A stretch of 64,000 nt of DNA from Anastatus disparis. Taxonomy: Eukaryota; Arthropoda; Insecta; Hymenoptera; Eupelmidae. Position 1 is the stretch's first letter. Every line of letters starts with the position of its first letter. The notes under the pieces are model-generated. The model saw only the letters and a program-made list of their open reading frames with translations, had not been told where the DNA came from and did no database searches. Both the position numbers and the translations under genes were made by a program. The DNA lies in the NCBI GenBank assembly GCA_017163975.1, contig JAFFSR010000351.1, positions 2,749,501 to 2,813,500 of the forward strand, in the 5' to 3' direction. Positions 44,230-53,165 of the stretch are shown piece by piece.

Positions 44230-44629
44230 TTAAATATAATTATATTTGTATTAAAATACAACTAAAAATGTCAATCAAATAACATTTTCATCAAAATAAA
44301 TTTCAACGCAATGATTATTAAAATAAAAATTTTTATTTAACTATAATCCATTGTAATTATTATTTGTGTAATATATATTTAAGAATAATATATTCAATTA
44401 ATAATCATTTTATTTGATGAACAGTTGAATAAATTTATATATTTATAATTGTATAACATAATTTATTTAATTAAAGTTTTATTCAGTTATCATTCAGAGA
44501 ATAGAATACTTAAATTAATTTCATGAAAATACATTAGTATTTAGAAATTAACTTGTAAAGAATTCTTTATAAATAAGATTCATGTAATCTTAATTACATA
44601 TTCATATGTACGTGTGTTCGTATTCATAC
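44230..44629. other. AT-rich DNA, nothing recognised
   Basis: About 400 bp with poly-AT composition. No repeat relation or open frame worth naming. Confidence 0.5.
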
Positions 44630-44960
44630 CTCTCATGCAGATTCTAGGAAGTCTTCATGGAATATTTCGAAATATTGCCCTGGAATCTTCCATTGAAAGC
44701 TTCCAGGAATATTTATGGAATATTTCAAAGGAATGTTCAAAAACTTTTTCGAAATATTCCATAAAATATTCACAGAAGATTTCTAAAATATTTTATTAAA
44801 TATTACATGTAATGTTTATAATATATTTCAATTGATTATTTTATGGAAGATTTCAGGAAGGTTTCATAAACATTTTGCAGGAAGATTCTGAAAAACTTTA
44901 TAATCGTACAGCGGAATATTACATAAATCTTTCAGAAGGATTCCATGAAGTTTTCATTGG
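44630..44960. repeat. GGAATATTTC-word array
   Basis: Words such as GGAATATTTCGAAATATT, TTCCAGGAATATTTATGG and GGAAGATTTC recur irregularly on both strands. The root is GAAATATTTC, which is self-complementary. It borders the Penelope pair, and similar words resume after it (TATTTTCATTGGAAAG at about 48712). Confidence 0.65.
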
Positions 44961-45040
44961 AAAAAATTAAAAATAAACAATCACAAGGGAGAGAATGGCC
45001 TTCAGAAAAACAAATTATTATTTTTCTTTAAACATTTATT

Positions 45041-45082
45041 GTTGCAACGTTTCGTTAGCTTGTTTCGCTAACCTCTTCAGGC
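45041..45082 (-). ncRNA. Hammerhead ribozyme-like motif of the left Penelope arm
   Basis: Minus strand: CTGAAGA, an extra G, stem GTTAGC, loop GAAACAA, stem GCTAAC, then GAAACG. The core nucleotides expected for a hammerhead are all present. It lies about 190 bp after the ORF stop, in the 3' region where Penelope-like elements carry such motifs. Confidence 0.65.
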
Positions 45083-45270
45083 TAAAAAAATTATTTATAT
45101 TAAAAATTACACAAAATCAATCAAAAAAATAAAAATAATAAACATTAAATCACAGAAACACGCACCTACATTAACAAAAGAAACTTAAAATTAAAACGAT
45201 AGCATGAGTCTAAGCTCACTTAGTCGAATGCGAATAAAACCTTACGACAACTTATATATATGGTTCGTCA

Positions 45271-46797
45271 TTATTCACTTCTACAAATAAATAGCGGACT
45301 ATAAATGTGTGATAAAGACAACGTGTCGGTTTTCAAATTAATAGCATTTACAGATTTATTGATGTAAATCATTTCAGAAATTTTACGTTTTTTCCAATTT
45401 CTTTCCCTATCGAGAATTGATACATTATCCCAATCGAATTGATGAGAACATTCCAAAATATGACGTGTTACCACAGAATTCTTATTTTTACAACCTATAT
45501 GTTCATTAAGACGAATCCTCAATGATCTCTTAGATTCACCTATATAACAAGCTGAACACATCTTACAATTAAACTTATATACAATACCAGTGTTATCTAT
45601 TTTTTCCATTTTATCCTTACCTAACTTTATAATACTGTTCAATTTTCTATTGAATAACGGTACAGTATTTACATTAAAATTTTTTAAAGTTTTCTTACAT
45701 TGATTATAAAGACGAGGGATATATGGAATCGAAACGCAACACAACTCCTTATTGTTTATATTTTTATCTTTATCTATAATAATATTATTATTTTCAAATT
45801 TATATTTACGAATTCTACTCTTAATACATTGATCAACAAAAACAAAAGGATAATCATTATGATACAGTAACGACTTTATATAATTCAAATTTTTTTCCTT
45901 AAATCTATCATCTGCTAACTTAATAGCACGATCGACCAAATTATATATTATATTACGCTTTAATTGTATAGAATGGAAAGAATTAAAATTTAAAATTCGG
46001 TTAGAATTAGTGGGCTTTTGATACCAATCAGTAATTAAAACATTATTGTCGTTAAAAAGAGTAATATCGAGAAAATTAATTCTGTTGTCAATTTCCAACT
46101 CATGAGTAAATTTCAAATTTGAATTATAATTATTGAACGTATTTAATACCATTTCGACATCATTTTTATGAATACACAAAATCAAATCATCAACATAACG
46201 ATAATAAAAAAGAGGAACAATATTAAATGATTCTTTTAAAGATTTCCAACAATCTAATTCCAAATCCTCCATAACTAAGTCAGCAAACAAAGGAGAAATG
46301 GGAGAACCCATAGGAGTACCAAAAATCTGTTTATAAATTACATTATCAAACTTAAAATATGTATTATCAAACAAAAACTTAGTTATTAAAATAATTTCAC
46401 CAAAAGGAATCTTAGAATTATTAAAAATTGACAACAAACGTTTTTCCAAACTTTTCAAAACCAAATCACACGGTATATTAGTAAACAGAGAAGTTACATC
46501 TAACGACATTAAAATGAAATCTTCTGGAACAAACAAATTATTAATTTTGTTTTTAAATTCAAAACTATTATCAATATGCGATGCTGGCTTATGAATACTC
46601 CTCTTTAGATCATTATATAAAATTTTGGCAAGATTATGAATTGGACTGTTAGTCGTAGATATAATCGGTCTAAGGGGAATATCAACTTTATGTATTTTAG
46701 GAAGACCATAGGCTCTCGGTAAAACAGTATCTGTTTGTGTTAACTCAAAATCACTATATTTTCTATCCAAAAAGTCTTCCTTATTTAATTCTTTCAA
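45271..46797 (-). CDS. Penelope-like reverse transcriptase with GIY-YIG endonuclease
   Basis: Intact 508-codon frame. Near the start it reads YGLPKIHK and PLRPIIST, the Penelope RT signature. SLDVTSLFTNIP at about residue 100 is motif A, FGTPMGSPISP at about 160 motif B and YRYVDDLIL at about 200 the catalytic box. FLDITLF follows. The C-terminal 100 residues have GIVYKF and CYIGESKRSLRIRLNEH, the GIY-YIG nuclease with its Arg, next to a Cys pair (CKMCSAC). Full-length Penelope proteins are longer at the N-terminus. The frame is open for at least 20 codons upstream of the first Met, so this is a 5'-truncated copy rather than a true start. It would reverse-transcribe at a nick made by its own nuclease. 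Confidence 0.95.
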   Translation of the reverse strand: MKELNKEDFLDRKYSDFELTQTDTVLPRAYGLPKIHKVDIPLRPIISTTNSPIHNLAKILYNDLKRSIHKPASHIDNSFEFKNKINNLFVPEDFILMSLDVTSLFTNIPCDLVLKSLEKRLLSIFNNSKIPFGEIILITKFLFDNTYFKFDNVIYKQIFGTPMGSPISPLFADLVMEDLELDCWKSLKESFNIVPLFYYRYVDDLILCIHKNDVEMVLNTFNNYNSNLKFTHELEIDNRINFLDITLFNDNNVLITDWYQKPTNSNRILNFNSFHSIQLKRNIIYNLVDRAIKLADDRFKEKNLNYIKSLLYHNDYPFVFVDQCIKSRIRKYKFENNNIIIDKDKNINNKELCCVSIPYIPRLYNQCKKTLKNFNVNTVPLFNRKLNSIIKLGKDKMEKIDNTGIVYKFNCKMCSACYIGESKRSLRIRLNEHIGCKNKNSVVTRHILECSHQFDWDNVSILDRERNWKKRKISEMIYINKSVNAINLKTDTLSLSHIYSPLFICRSE

Positions 46798-46907
46798 AAT
46801 TTGATAAACATTTTTTTGGAGAACACTAAGAGGATTTTTTTGAACGATTTAACAAATATCAATATCTGCAAATAAGTTAGACATTTTTGACCTATAATCA
46901 ACAACAT
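46734..46907. other. Central spacer of the Penelope pair
   Basis: Most of it (46734 to about 46860) is additional 5' coding sequence of the left copy, which reads NPLSVLQKNVYQIL before the first Met of 45271-46797. The remaining 45 bp match neither arm. The right copy was therefore truncated further than the left before or during the inverted insertion. Confidence 0.6.
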
Positions 46908-48374
46908 ATACTGTTTTACCGAGAGCCTATGGTCTTCCTAAAATACATAAAGTTGATATTCCCCTTAGACCGATTATATCTACGACTAACAGTCCAATTC
47001 ATAATCTTGCCAAAAAAAAAAATTTTATATAATGATCTAAAGAGGAGTATTCATAAGCCAGCATCGCATATTGATAATAGTTTTGAATTTAAAAACAAAA
47101 TTAATAATTTGTTTGTTCCAGAAGATTTCATTTTAATGTCGTTAGATGTAACTTCTCTGTTTACTAATATACCGTGTGATTTGGTTTTGAAAAGTTTGGA
47201 AAAACGTTTGTTGTCAATTTTTAATAATTCTAAGATTCCTTTTGGTGAAATTATTTTAATAACTAAGTTTTTGTTTGATAATACATATTTTAAGTTTGAT
47301 AATGTAATTTATAAACAGATTTTTGGTACTCCTATGGGTTCTCCCATTTCTCCTTTGTTTGCTGACTTAGTTATGGAGGATTTGGAATTAGATTGTTGGA
47401 AATCTTTAAAAGAATCATTTAATATTGTTCCTCTTTTTATTATCGTTATGTTGATGATTTGATTTTGTGTATTCATAAAAATGATGTCGAAATGGTATTA
47501 AATACGTTCAATAATTATAATTCAAATTTGAAATTTACTCATGAGTTGGAAATTGACAACAGAATTAATTTTCTCGATATTACTCTTTTTAACGACAATA
47601 ATGTTTTAATTACTGATTGGTATCAAAAGCCCACTAATTCTAACCGAATTTTAAATTTTAATTCTTTCCATTCTATACAATTAAAGCGTAATATAATATA
47701 TAATTTGGTCGATCGTGCTATTAAGTTAGCAGATGATAGATTTAAGGAAAAAAATTTGAATTATATAAAGTCGTTACTGTATCATAATGATTATCCTTTT
47801 GTTTTTGTTGATCAATGTATTAAGAGTAGAATTCGTAAATATAAATTTGAAAATAATAATATTATTATAGATAAAGATAAAAATATAAACAATAAGGAGT
47901 TGTGTTGCGTTTCGATTCCATATATCCCTCGTCTTTATAATCAATGTAAGAAAACTTTAAAAAATTTTAATGTAAATACTGTACCGTTATTCAATAGAAA
48001 ATTGAACAGTATTATAAAGTTAGGTAAGGATAAAATGGAAAAAATAGATAACACTGGTATTGTATATAAGTTTAATTGTAAGATGTGTTCAGCTTGTTAT
48101 ATAGGTGAATCTAAGAGATCATTGAGGATTCGTCTTAATGAACATATAGGTTGTAAAAATAAGAATTCTGTGGTAGCACGTCATATTTTGGAATGTTCTC
48201 ATTAATTCGATTGGGATAATGTATCAATTCTCGATAGGGAAAGAAATTGGAAAAAACGTAAAGTTTCTGAAATGATTTACATCAATAAATCTGTAAATGC
48301 TATTAATTTGAAAACCGACACGTTGTCTTTATCACACATTTATAGTCCGCTATTTATTTGTAGAAGTAAATAAT
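46908..48374 (+). pseudogene. Penelope-like RT/GIY-YIG, right copy, broken
   Basis: This inverted twin of 45271-46797 has the same motifs (SLDVTSLFTNIP, FGTPMGSPISP, GIVYKF, CYIGES). An expanded A-run near 47014 shifts the frame early. One T lost from a T-run near 47435 shifts it again just before YVDD. A C-to-T change turns the Gln codon of the left copy into TAA at 48203. The remainder continues to a stop equivalent to that of the left copy. Confidence 0.92.
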
Positions 48375-48562
48375 GACGAACCATATATATAAGTTGTCGT
48401 AAGGTTTTATTCGCATTCGACTAAGTGAGCTTAGACTCATGCTATCGTTTTAATTTTAAGTTTCTTTTGTTAATGTAGGTGCGTGTTTCTGTGATTTAAT
48501 GTTTATTATTTTTATTTTTTTGACTGATTTTGTGTAATTTTTAATATAAATAATTTTTTTAG

Positions 48563-48604
48563 CCTGGAGAGGTTAGCGAAACAAGCTAACGAAACGTTGC
48601 AACA
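48563..48604 (+). ncRNA. Hammerhead-like motif of the right Penelope arm, mutated core
   Basis: Plus-strand counterpart of 45041-45082. Stem II (GTTAGC/GCTAAC) and GAAACG are kept, but the core reads CTGGAGA in place of CTGAAGA. The replaced A is an invariant core position, so this copy should not cleave. Confidence 0.6.
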
Positions 48605-48683
48605 ATAAATGTTTAAAGAAAAATAATAATTTGTTTTTCTGAAGGCCATTCTCTCCCTTGCGATTGTTTATTTTTAATTTTTG

Positions 48684-49154
48684 GAATTATGGAGGAGAGT
48701 ATTTACCAATATATTTTCATTGGAAAGTTGCGCGAAACGTTATAGGAAATTTCCAGTGACGCCAATAGGGGGATGTTCGTCAAATGGGAGTTTTATCCCT
48801 AAGTGGTTGGACGATACCTTATATACTATATAAGCGAAAGGGTCGGCAGTAGATAAGCTAAGCCGATTCTGTATCACCTGATCTATAAACGTATGTCGTT
48901 ACTGTATCACTTAATTTAGAAGCGGCAGTCGTTTCTGTATCATTGGTACGAAACCGGCTTAGGGTTTTTTTTTATTTTTTTTATTTTCATCATTCAAGCT
49001 AAGTAAGCTGAAGATAAAAATAAAACCCAAAACTAAAAATTATTATACTAATATATATTATTATTTAAAAAATAATCTGAAAATAAAAAATTATTCATTA
49101 TTTATGATATATATTATTTAAAAAAATGTTTGTTCCCAACGTTTAAAAAATTAT
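48684..49154. other. Intergenic stretch with a TATA-like site and CTGTATCA repeats
   Basis: Three CTGTATCA words occur between 48869 and 48941, and GCGGCAGTCG resembles GGGTCGGCAGTAG upstream. TATATACTATATAAGCG at about 48823-48839 is TATA-like on the plus strand. No gene follows. Beyond 49000 it is AT-rich. Confidence 0.3.
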
Positions 49155-49239
49155 GGTTCTGAAAAGGGCCGATTGTTCATCATGGTGGCCCTGAAAAAGG
49201 CCGATTGTTTGTAAAGCCATCGTGACCTTGAAAAGGGCC
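49155..49239 (-). promoter_or_regulatory. Three tandem histone-type 3' stem-loops
   Basis: On the minus strand, at 49224-49239, 49187-49202 and 49155-49170, the 16-mers are GGCCCTTTTCAAGGTC, GGCCTTTTTCAGGGCC and GGCCCTTTTCAGAACC. The middle one matches the animal histone pre-mRNA stem-loop consensus (GGYYYUHHUHARRRCC) at every position with six pairs, including one G-U. The outer two have one or two stem mismatches. Each is preceded by AATCGG-type sequence, as in histone genes. They lie 70-155 bp after the stop of the minus-strand frame ending at 49309, where such a signal would act. Confidence 0.7.
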
Positions 49240-49308
49240 GATTATTCTGTTTCATATTTTATACTATTAGATGGTATAATTTAATTTGCGCTTGACTTTG
49301 CGCAAACA

Positions 49309-49937
49309 TGCTTAATGATCATGCGAGTCATCAAGCTTCCTTTTCCTTTTCGGCGTCGATGTCAGCAGCTTCTTGTAAATGATTTTCGGTGACGATGGAA
49401 TATTCATGATCTCAATAGAAGAATTTTTCTCCACAGGTGAGAAATTTGGGGAGTCCCAAACTTCTTCGTCATTTTCTTCTTTTTCCATTTTCTCGTATCG
49501 ACAAGAAAATGGATCATAAATTAATTTTGGTGAAACTGGAGTCGATCTTGGAGAGGCTGGCAAAGGTGGTGGCGAATTCGCTTCAACAGATGTTGATGCA
49601 GCAGGAGGCCTGTGGTTAGGTCTCCTTAACGGAGCTACTGGTTGAAGCGCTTCATTGTAAAAACCTGGCTCAAATAGCGTAGTGATACTTCATTGTCGAT
49701 ATTCATGTTTAATCCAGGCTCATCTATTTGCTGTAGTGCCAAAGCTTTTATGTCCAGGTCCATTAAGGCTTCGATGTCGAGATCCAACATACTAACATCC
49801 TCGTCCAAAAAATGAATTGGCACTTCATCGATATTGAAAGGTTGAAATTCGCCTAAGCCTTGTTGGATGAAAGCCCAAGTCCACGGACTAAAAATCCTAA
49901 TTTCTTCTTCTAGTTGTTGTTGCTCTTGCTGATCCAT
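49309..49937 (-). CDS. Unknown small protein gene with histone-like 3' end (possibly frameshifted)
   Basis: The start ATG at 49937 follows a TATA box by about 60 bp. The first frame (49937-49635, 100 codons) is Gln-rich then acidic (QQEQQQLEEE, SMLDLDIEALMDLDIKAL). A second frame, open from about 49700 to the TAA at 49309-49311, gives a Pro/Ser-rich then basic tail (PPPLPASPRSTPVSPK, TPKRKRKLDD). PKRKRKL resembles a nuclear localisation signal. A one-base slip at the A-run on the plus strand (49659-49663) would join them, so an indel, a -1 frameshift or an error is possible. No homologue was recognised. The acidic N-part and basic C-part suggest a nuclear or regulatory protein; this is inference. 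Confidence 0.5.
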
Positions 49938-49997
49938 TTTAGACTTGTTATCTAAAAGAAGTCAAAAGAACGATTGAAGTTACCACGATTCAACGCT

Positions 49998-50110
49998 CTA
50001 TTTATACAGTCAAGTCACGAAGAGTGGGGGCTGAAGGATTCGAAGCAGCTCAAGTCGGGAGGAAGGGGGACGATGCATGATTGGTGCGGCGTAATTGGTC
50101 GCGATTTAGG
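49998..50110 (-). promoter_or_regulatory. TATA box and CCAAT boxes for the minus-strand gene
   Basis: GTATAAATAG on the minus strand at 49998-50007 places a start site at about 49970. Upstream, minus-strand CCAATC and CCAAT words occur at about 50078-50100, at a distance usual for CCAAT boxes. Together with the stem-loops at the 3' end this looks like a cell-cycle-regulated, histone-style unit. Confidence 0.5.
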
Positions 50111-50139
50111 AGTGACGTGATGTAGCTGAGCATCACGGC

Positions 50140-50400
50140 AAGTATCAAATTGAGGTAAGCCAATGCGTGATTGGTACAGCGCTGCTGCGAAAAAGCGCGT
50201 AAATATCAGCAGTTACGCGTTTATAGACTTGGTCTAAAGAAATCGCGGCGGACGACCAGTTGCGTAATTCTTTGCGGCAAGCATCAATGTAGGCCTCACT
50301 TATTCAACGCAGTCGATCAATGGTCGTCGGTGGTTGCAGTTCAGTCTCATTGCTTTATTCAACAATGTAACATCTAATTTTGGTCATGGTTTTTATGCAA
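50140..50400 (+). repeat. Promoter-like block P1
   Basis: Contains GCGTGATTGGTACAGCGCTG, AAATATCAGCAGTT and GCAGTCGATCAATGG. A diverged second copy is found at 52556-52773. CCAAT-type words (GATTGG) and a TAAATATC about 35-45 bp later suggest a plus-strand promoter facing away from the gene at 49937. No convincing coding sequence follows. Confidence 0.45.
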
Positions 50401-50884
50401 TGGAATCTCTAATATTCATTAATATTATTAAAAACAGATTCAGTTGAAAAAGAAGATGAGATTTATTTAAAGGAGAATAAGATATTTATCTTCGTGGAGG
50501 ATATTCGTCAAGATTAATTTAGAAAATTAAAAAAATAAGTGAGATCTTTTCTTCTTTTTTCTTTTTTCTCTCCCTTACAATTTTTTTTAATAAGATATAC
50601 AAAAAGAATAGAAAAAAAACGTAATAGTTCTTTTCTCTCTCTCTCTCTCTCTTTCTCAGATACATTTTCTTTTTCGAACGCAAAATGTTATCTGAGAGAT
50701 TTTTCTTTCTTTTTTTCCCTCTCACTTAGAAGATGAAAAAGAAAAAAGAAACAAAAACAAATTAGAGAATTCTTATTTCTCCTGTTTTGCAATGTTCATG
50801 GTTTTTTTTTTCTTGAAAGCGATTCATGAAGCAAAACTTTCAATTTTTCTCTCTATCATACTCTCTTTTTGTCTCTCTCTCTCT
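50400..50884. other. Polypyrimidine and polypurine simple-sequence region
   Basis: TTTTCTTCTTTTTTC, CTCTCTCTCTCT and AAAAAGAAAAAAG runs dominate. A small imperfect inverted structure surrounds the CT run. Open frames on both strands here are low-complexity and not credible. It ends in the CT microsatellite at which the next LINE copy begins. Confidence 0.6.
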
Positions 50885-52360
50885 GTTAGGCTGGCCATTG
50901 ATAGGAGAGGGTCACTGCTCTTCTTCTGTTTGACTTCTCCAAGGCTTTTGATATGGTGCCTCATAGACGGCTTCTCCTTAAACTCCGTGGTTTCAACTGT
51001 TCTGACGGTGTAATAAAGTGGTTCGCCTCCTATCTTCGAGGTAGATCGCAGTCTATAGAGGAGCTGGATCGTGATGCTACGCAATTCTAGATGAGTATTA
51101 ATTCTGTTGTTCCACAGGGTAGTGTCTTAGGCCCACTGTTATTTTCTATATTTATTAATGATCTGCCTGAAGTTTTGAAGTATTCAAAGTACATGTTGTA
51201 CGCGGATGATCTACAAATTTATCGTTCGTTTTTTGCTTGTGATATAGAGGAGGAAATTTTTGTTATCAATTCTAATGTTGAGGCCATTATCGAGTGGGCA
51301 TCAGTCAATGGTCTCAAACTTAATGCCCTTAAAACTCAAGTTATCATTCTTGGTAGTGAGCAGTTCATCTCTAGGCTTAATGCATCTCAAGTGTCACCCA
51401 TTGTAGTGAGGGAACAGCCTATTCCTTTCTCTAAAGAAGTTAAAAGCCTGGGCTTATAGTTGAATCAGACTCTCAACTGGGAGAGACAAGTAAATGCTAT
51501 TGTTGGTAAAGTGCATGGAGTGCTTCATTCGTTAAGCTTTTATAGGCGCTCGCTTTCGAAGAAGCTCAGGAAGAGCCTTGTTGAATCGCTGATTTTTCCC
51601 CACTTCGACTACGCCTGTGTAGTCTATAACGATCTTTCCAATTATCAAAACTTAAAACTTCAGAGGGCCCTCAATGCCTGTGTGGGGTTTGTTTATAGCT
51701 TTTCGAGAACGTGTGACTCCCTATAGGCTTAACCTCGGCTGGCTCTCAGTCCTATCGAGGAGAAAGTATTTTACTATTTCGTTGGCATATTCTGTCATTT
51801 CTGGTCATAGTCCGACTTTCTTGGCAAATTGGTTCGTCAGAGTTGACACTGGCTCTGACATACGTTCTTCTATACGTAGGACGCCTAGAGTTCTCCTCTG
51901 TCCACCCGTTCGTACGAGTGCCTTGCAGAACTCATTTACACATCTTGCTTCAAATTTCATTAATGAGCTAGGTTCTGCGGCTATAACTCCAATATCTTTT
52001 GAGGTGGGTTCTATTAAGGCGGTTAAAAAGCACGCATTCGACTGGTTAATCGATGGAGAGCGCGGGGATTAGCATAGGGAGGCAGCTGCTCTAGACTGAG
52101 CCCTAGTTGCTGCGGGATTACCAGCTGGCGTATGCAATTAAACTTAATTTTACTAAGGTCTATTTTTTGTCAAATCATAAATTTTACGTAAGTTTTTCTT
52201 AATTATTTTTCATTGTTTTTCAATTTAGAAATTTTCGCTATTCATTGTTTTAATTACTTTAGTTTATTTTTTATGTTAATTTTTTTTATTGTACTCGTTG
52301 AATCATACGGGGTACTACCCCATGATTAATAAAATTTTTGTCAAATCAAATCAAATCTCT
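50885..52360 (+). mobile_element. 5'-truncated LINE with TCAAA tail
   Basis: Begins inside the RT at LAIDRR next to a CT microsatellite and ends GTCAAATCAAATCAAATC, a short repeat tail rather than poly(A). Encodes the distal RT and C-terminal region, then about 260 bp of 3' UTR including ACGGGGTACTACCCC. The RT is related to the longer copy at 53.2-57.8 kb. It belongs to a CR1/L2/Jockey-like group with APE endonuclease; the exact clade is not determined. Confidence 0.88.
50887..52071 (+). pseudogene. LINE reverse transcriptase fragment, frameshifted
   Basis: FDFSKAFDMVPHRRLL (motif A) is seen after a frameshift. Then come VPQGSVLGPLLFSIFINDLP (motif B) and MLYADDLQIYRS with the catalytic YADD, followed by WASVNGLKLNALKTQ and LGSEQFISRL. 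A TAG at 51457 falls where the related copy has a Val-Trp step. At about 51680-51725 the frame shifts again, to LNLGWLSVLSRRKYF and the end KKHAFDWLIDGERGD. A TAG at 51088 also interrupts. The fragment is non-functional. Confidence 0.88.
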
Positions 52361-52555
52361 CTCTCTCTCTCTCTACCGATTGATAAAATTTTTCAACGAT
52401 CTGTTCTTTTCAGAACAAGTAAAAACGTGTACAAAAAATAGAAAATATACAACAAATATTTAAAAAGAAAAAAAATCCCTTTTGCATCCTTTTTTCAATC
52501 GTTTTATTTATTGTGAAAAATATAAATTTTTATTGCAACTGTGGTCACAACTGAG
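52361..52555. other. CT repeat and AT-rich spacer
   Basis: CTCTCTCTCTCTCT directly follows the LINE tail and mirrors the CT run at the LINE 5' edge, so the target was probably a CT microsatellite. The rest is AT-rich with no feature. Confidence 0.5.
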
Positions 52556-52773
52556 GGTAAGCAAATGTGTGTGATTGGTGTGGCGCTGCTGAGCGAAAGC
52601 GTTTAAATATCAGCAGTTGCACGTCTATAGATTTAGTTTAAAGGAATCGCGGCAGGCAACCAGTCGCAGAATTGATTGCGGTTAGCATCGCTGGAGGCCT
52701 TATTTATTAAACGCAGTCGATCAATCATCGGTGGTATTACTTTAGCCTCATTTCTTCATTTAACGAAGTGACG
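52556..52773 (+). repeat. Promoter-like block P2 (copy of P1)
   Basis: Diverged copy of 50155-50375. It shares GTGATTGGTGTGGCGCTGC, AAATATCAGCAGTTGC, GGAATCGCGGC and ACGCAGTCGATCAAT. It joins a LINE 3' fragment directly at 52774. Confidence 0.6.
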
Positions 52774-53165
52774 TAGGTTCTGCGGCTATAATTCCAATAT
52801 TCTTTGAGGTGGATTCTATTAGGGCAGTTAAAAAGCACGCATTCGACTGGTTAATCGATGGAAAGCGCGGGAATTGGCGTAGGGAAGCAGCTGCTCTAGA
52901 CTAAGCCCTCGTTGCTGTGGGATTACCAGCTGGCGTACGCAATTTAACTTAATTTTCTAAAATCAATTTTTTGTTTAATCTTAAATTTTACATAACCTTT
53001 TCTTAATTATTTTTTCATTATTTTTCAATTTAGAAATTTTCGCTATTCATTGTTTTAATTACTTTAGTTTATTTTTTATGTCAATTTTTTTTATTGTACT
53101 TGTTGAATCATGCAGGGTACTACCCCGCGATTGATAAAATTTTTGTCAAATCAAATCAAATCTCT
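52774..53165 (+). mobile_element. Short 3' fragment of the same LINE family
   Basis: Matches 51970-52360 from TAGGTTCTGCGGCTATAA to the TCAAATCAAATC tail. It codes for the last residues only (KKHAFDWLIDGKRGNW). It is a heavily 5'-truncated insertion into or beside block P2. Confidence 0.88.

Larger units (their letters stand above)
44964..48683. mobile_element. Head-to-head inverted pair of Penelope-like elements
   Basis: Two arms of about 1.77 kb (44964-46733 and 46908-48683) are inverted copies with very few differences, joined by a central spacer of about 175 bp that retains a little extra 5' sequence of the left copy. Each encodes a Penelope RT joined to a GIY-YIG endonuclease, reading outward from the centre, and each ends with a hammerhead-like motif in its 3' region. 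Both are 5' truncated. The left reading frame is open and the right is broken. Penelope elements often integrate as partial tandem or inverted copies. Confidence 0.92.

Noticed and set aside
49309..49937. Histone gene (for example H1) on the basis of its 3' stem-loops
   Set aside because: The encoded frame is Gln-rich and acidic with no histone fold and no Lys/Ala/Pro-rich H1 tail.
50519..51084. Charged frames (Arg/Lys/Glu and Phe/Ser) on both strands
   Set aside because: They are translations of polypurine/polypyrimidine tracts and the antisense of an RT fragment.
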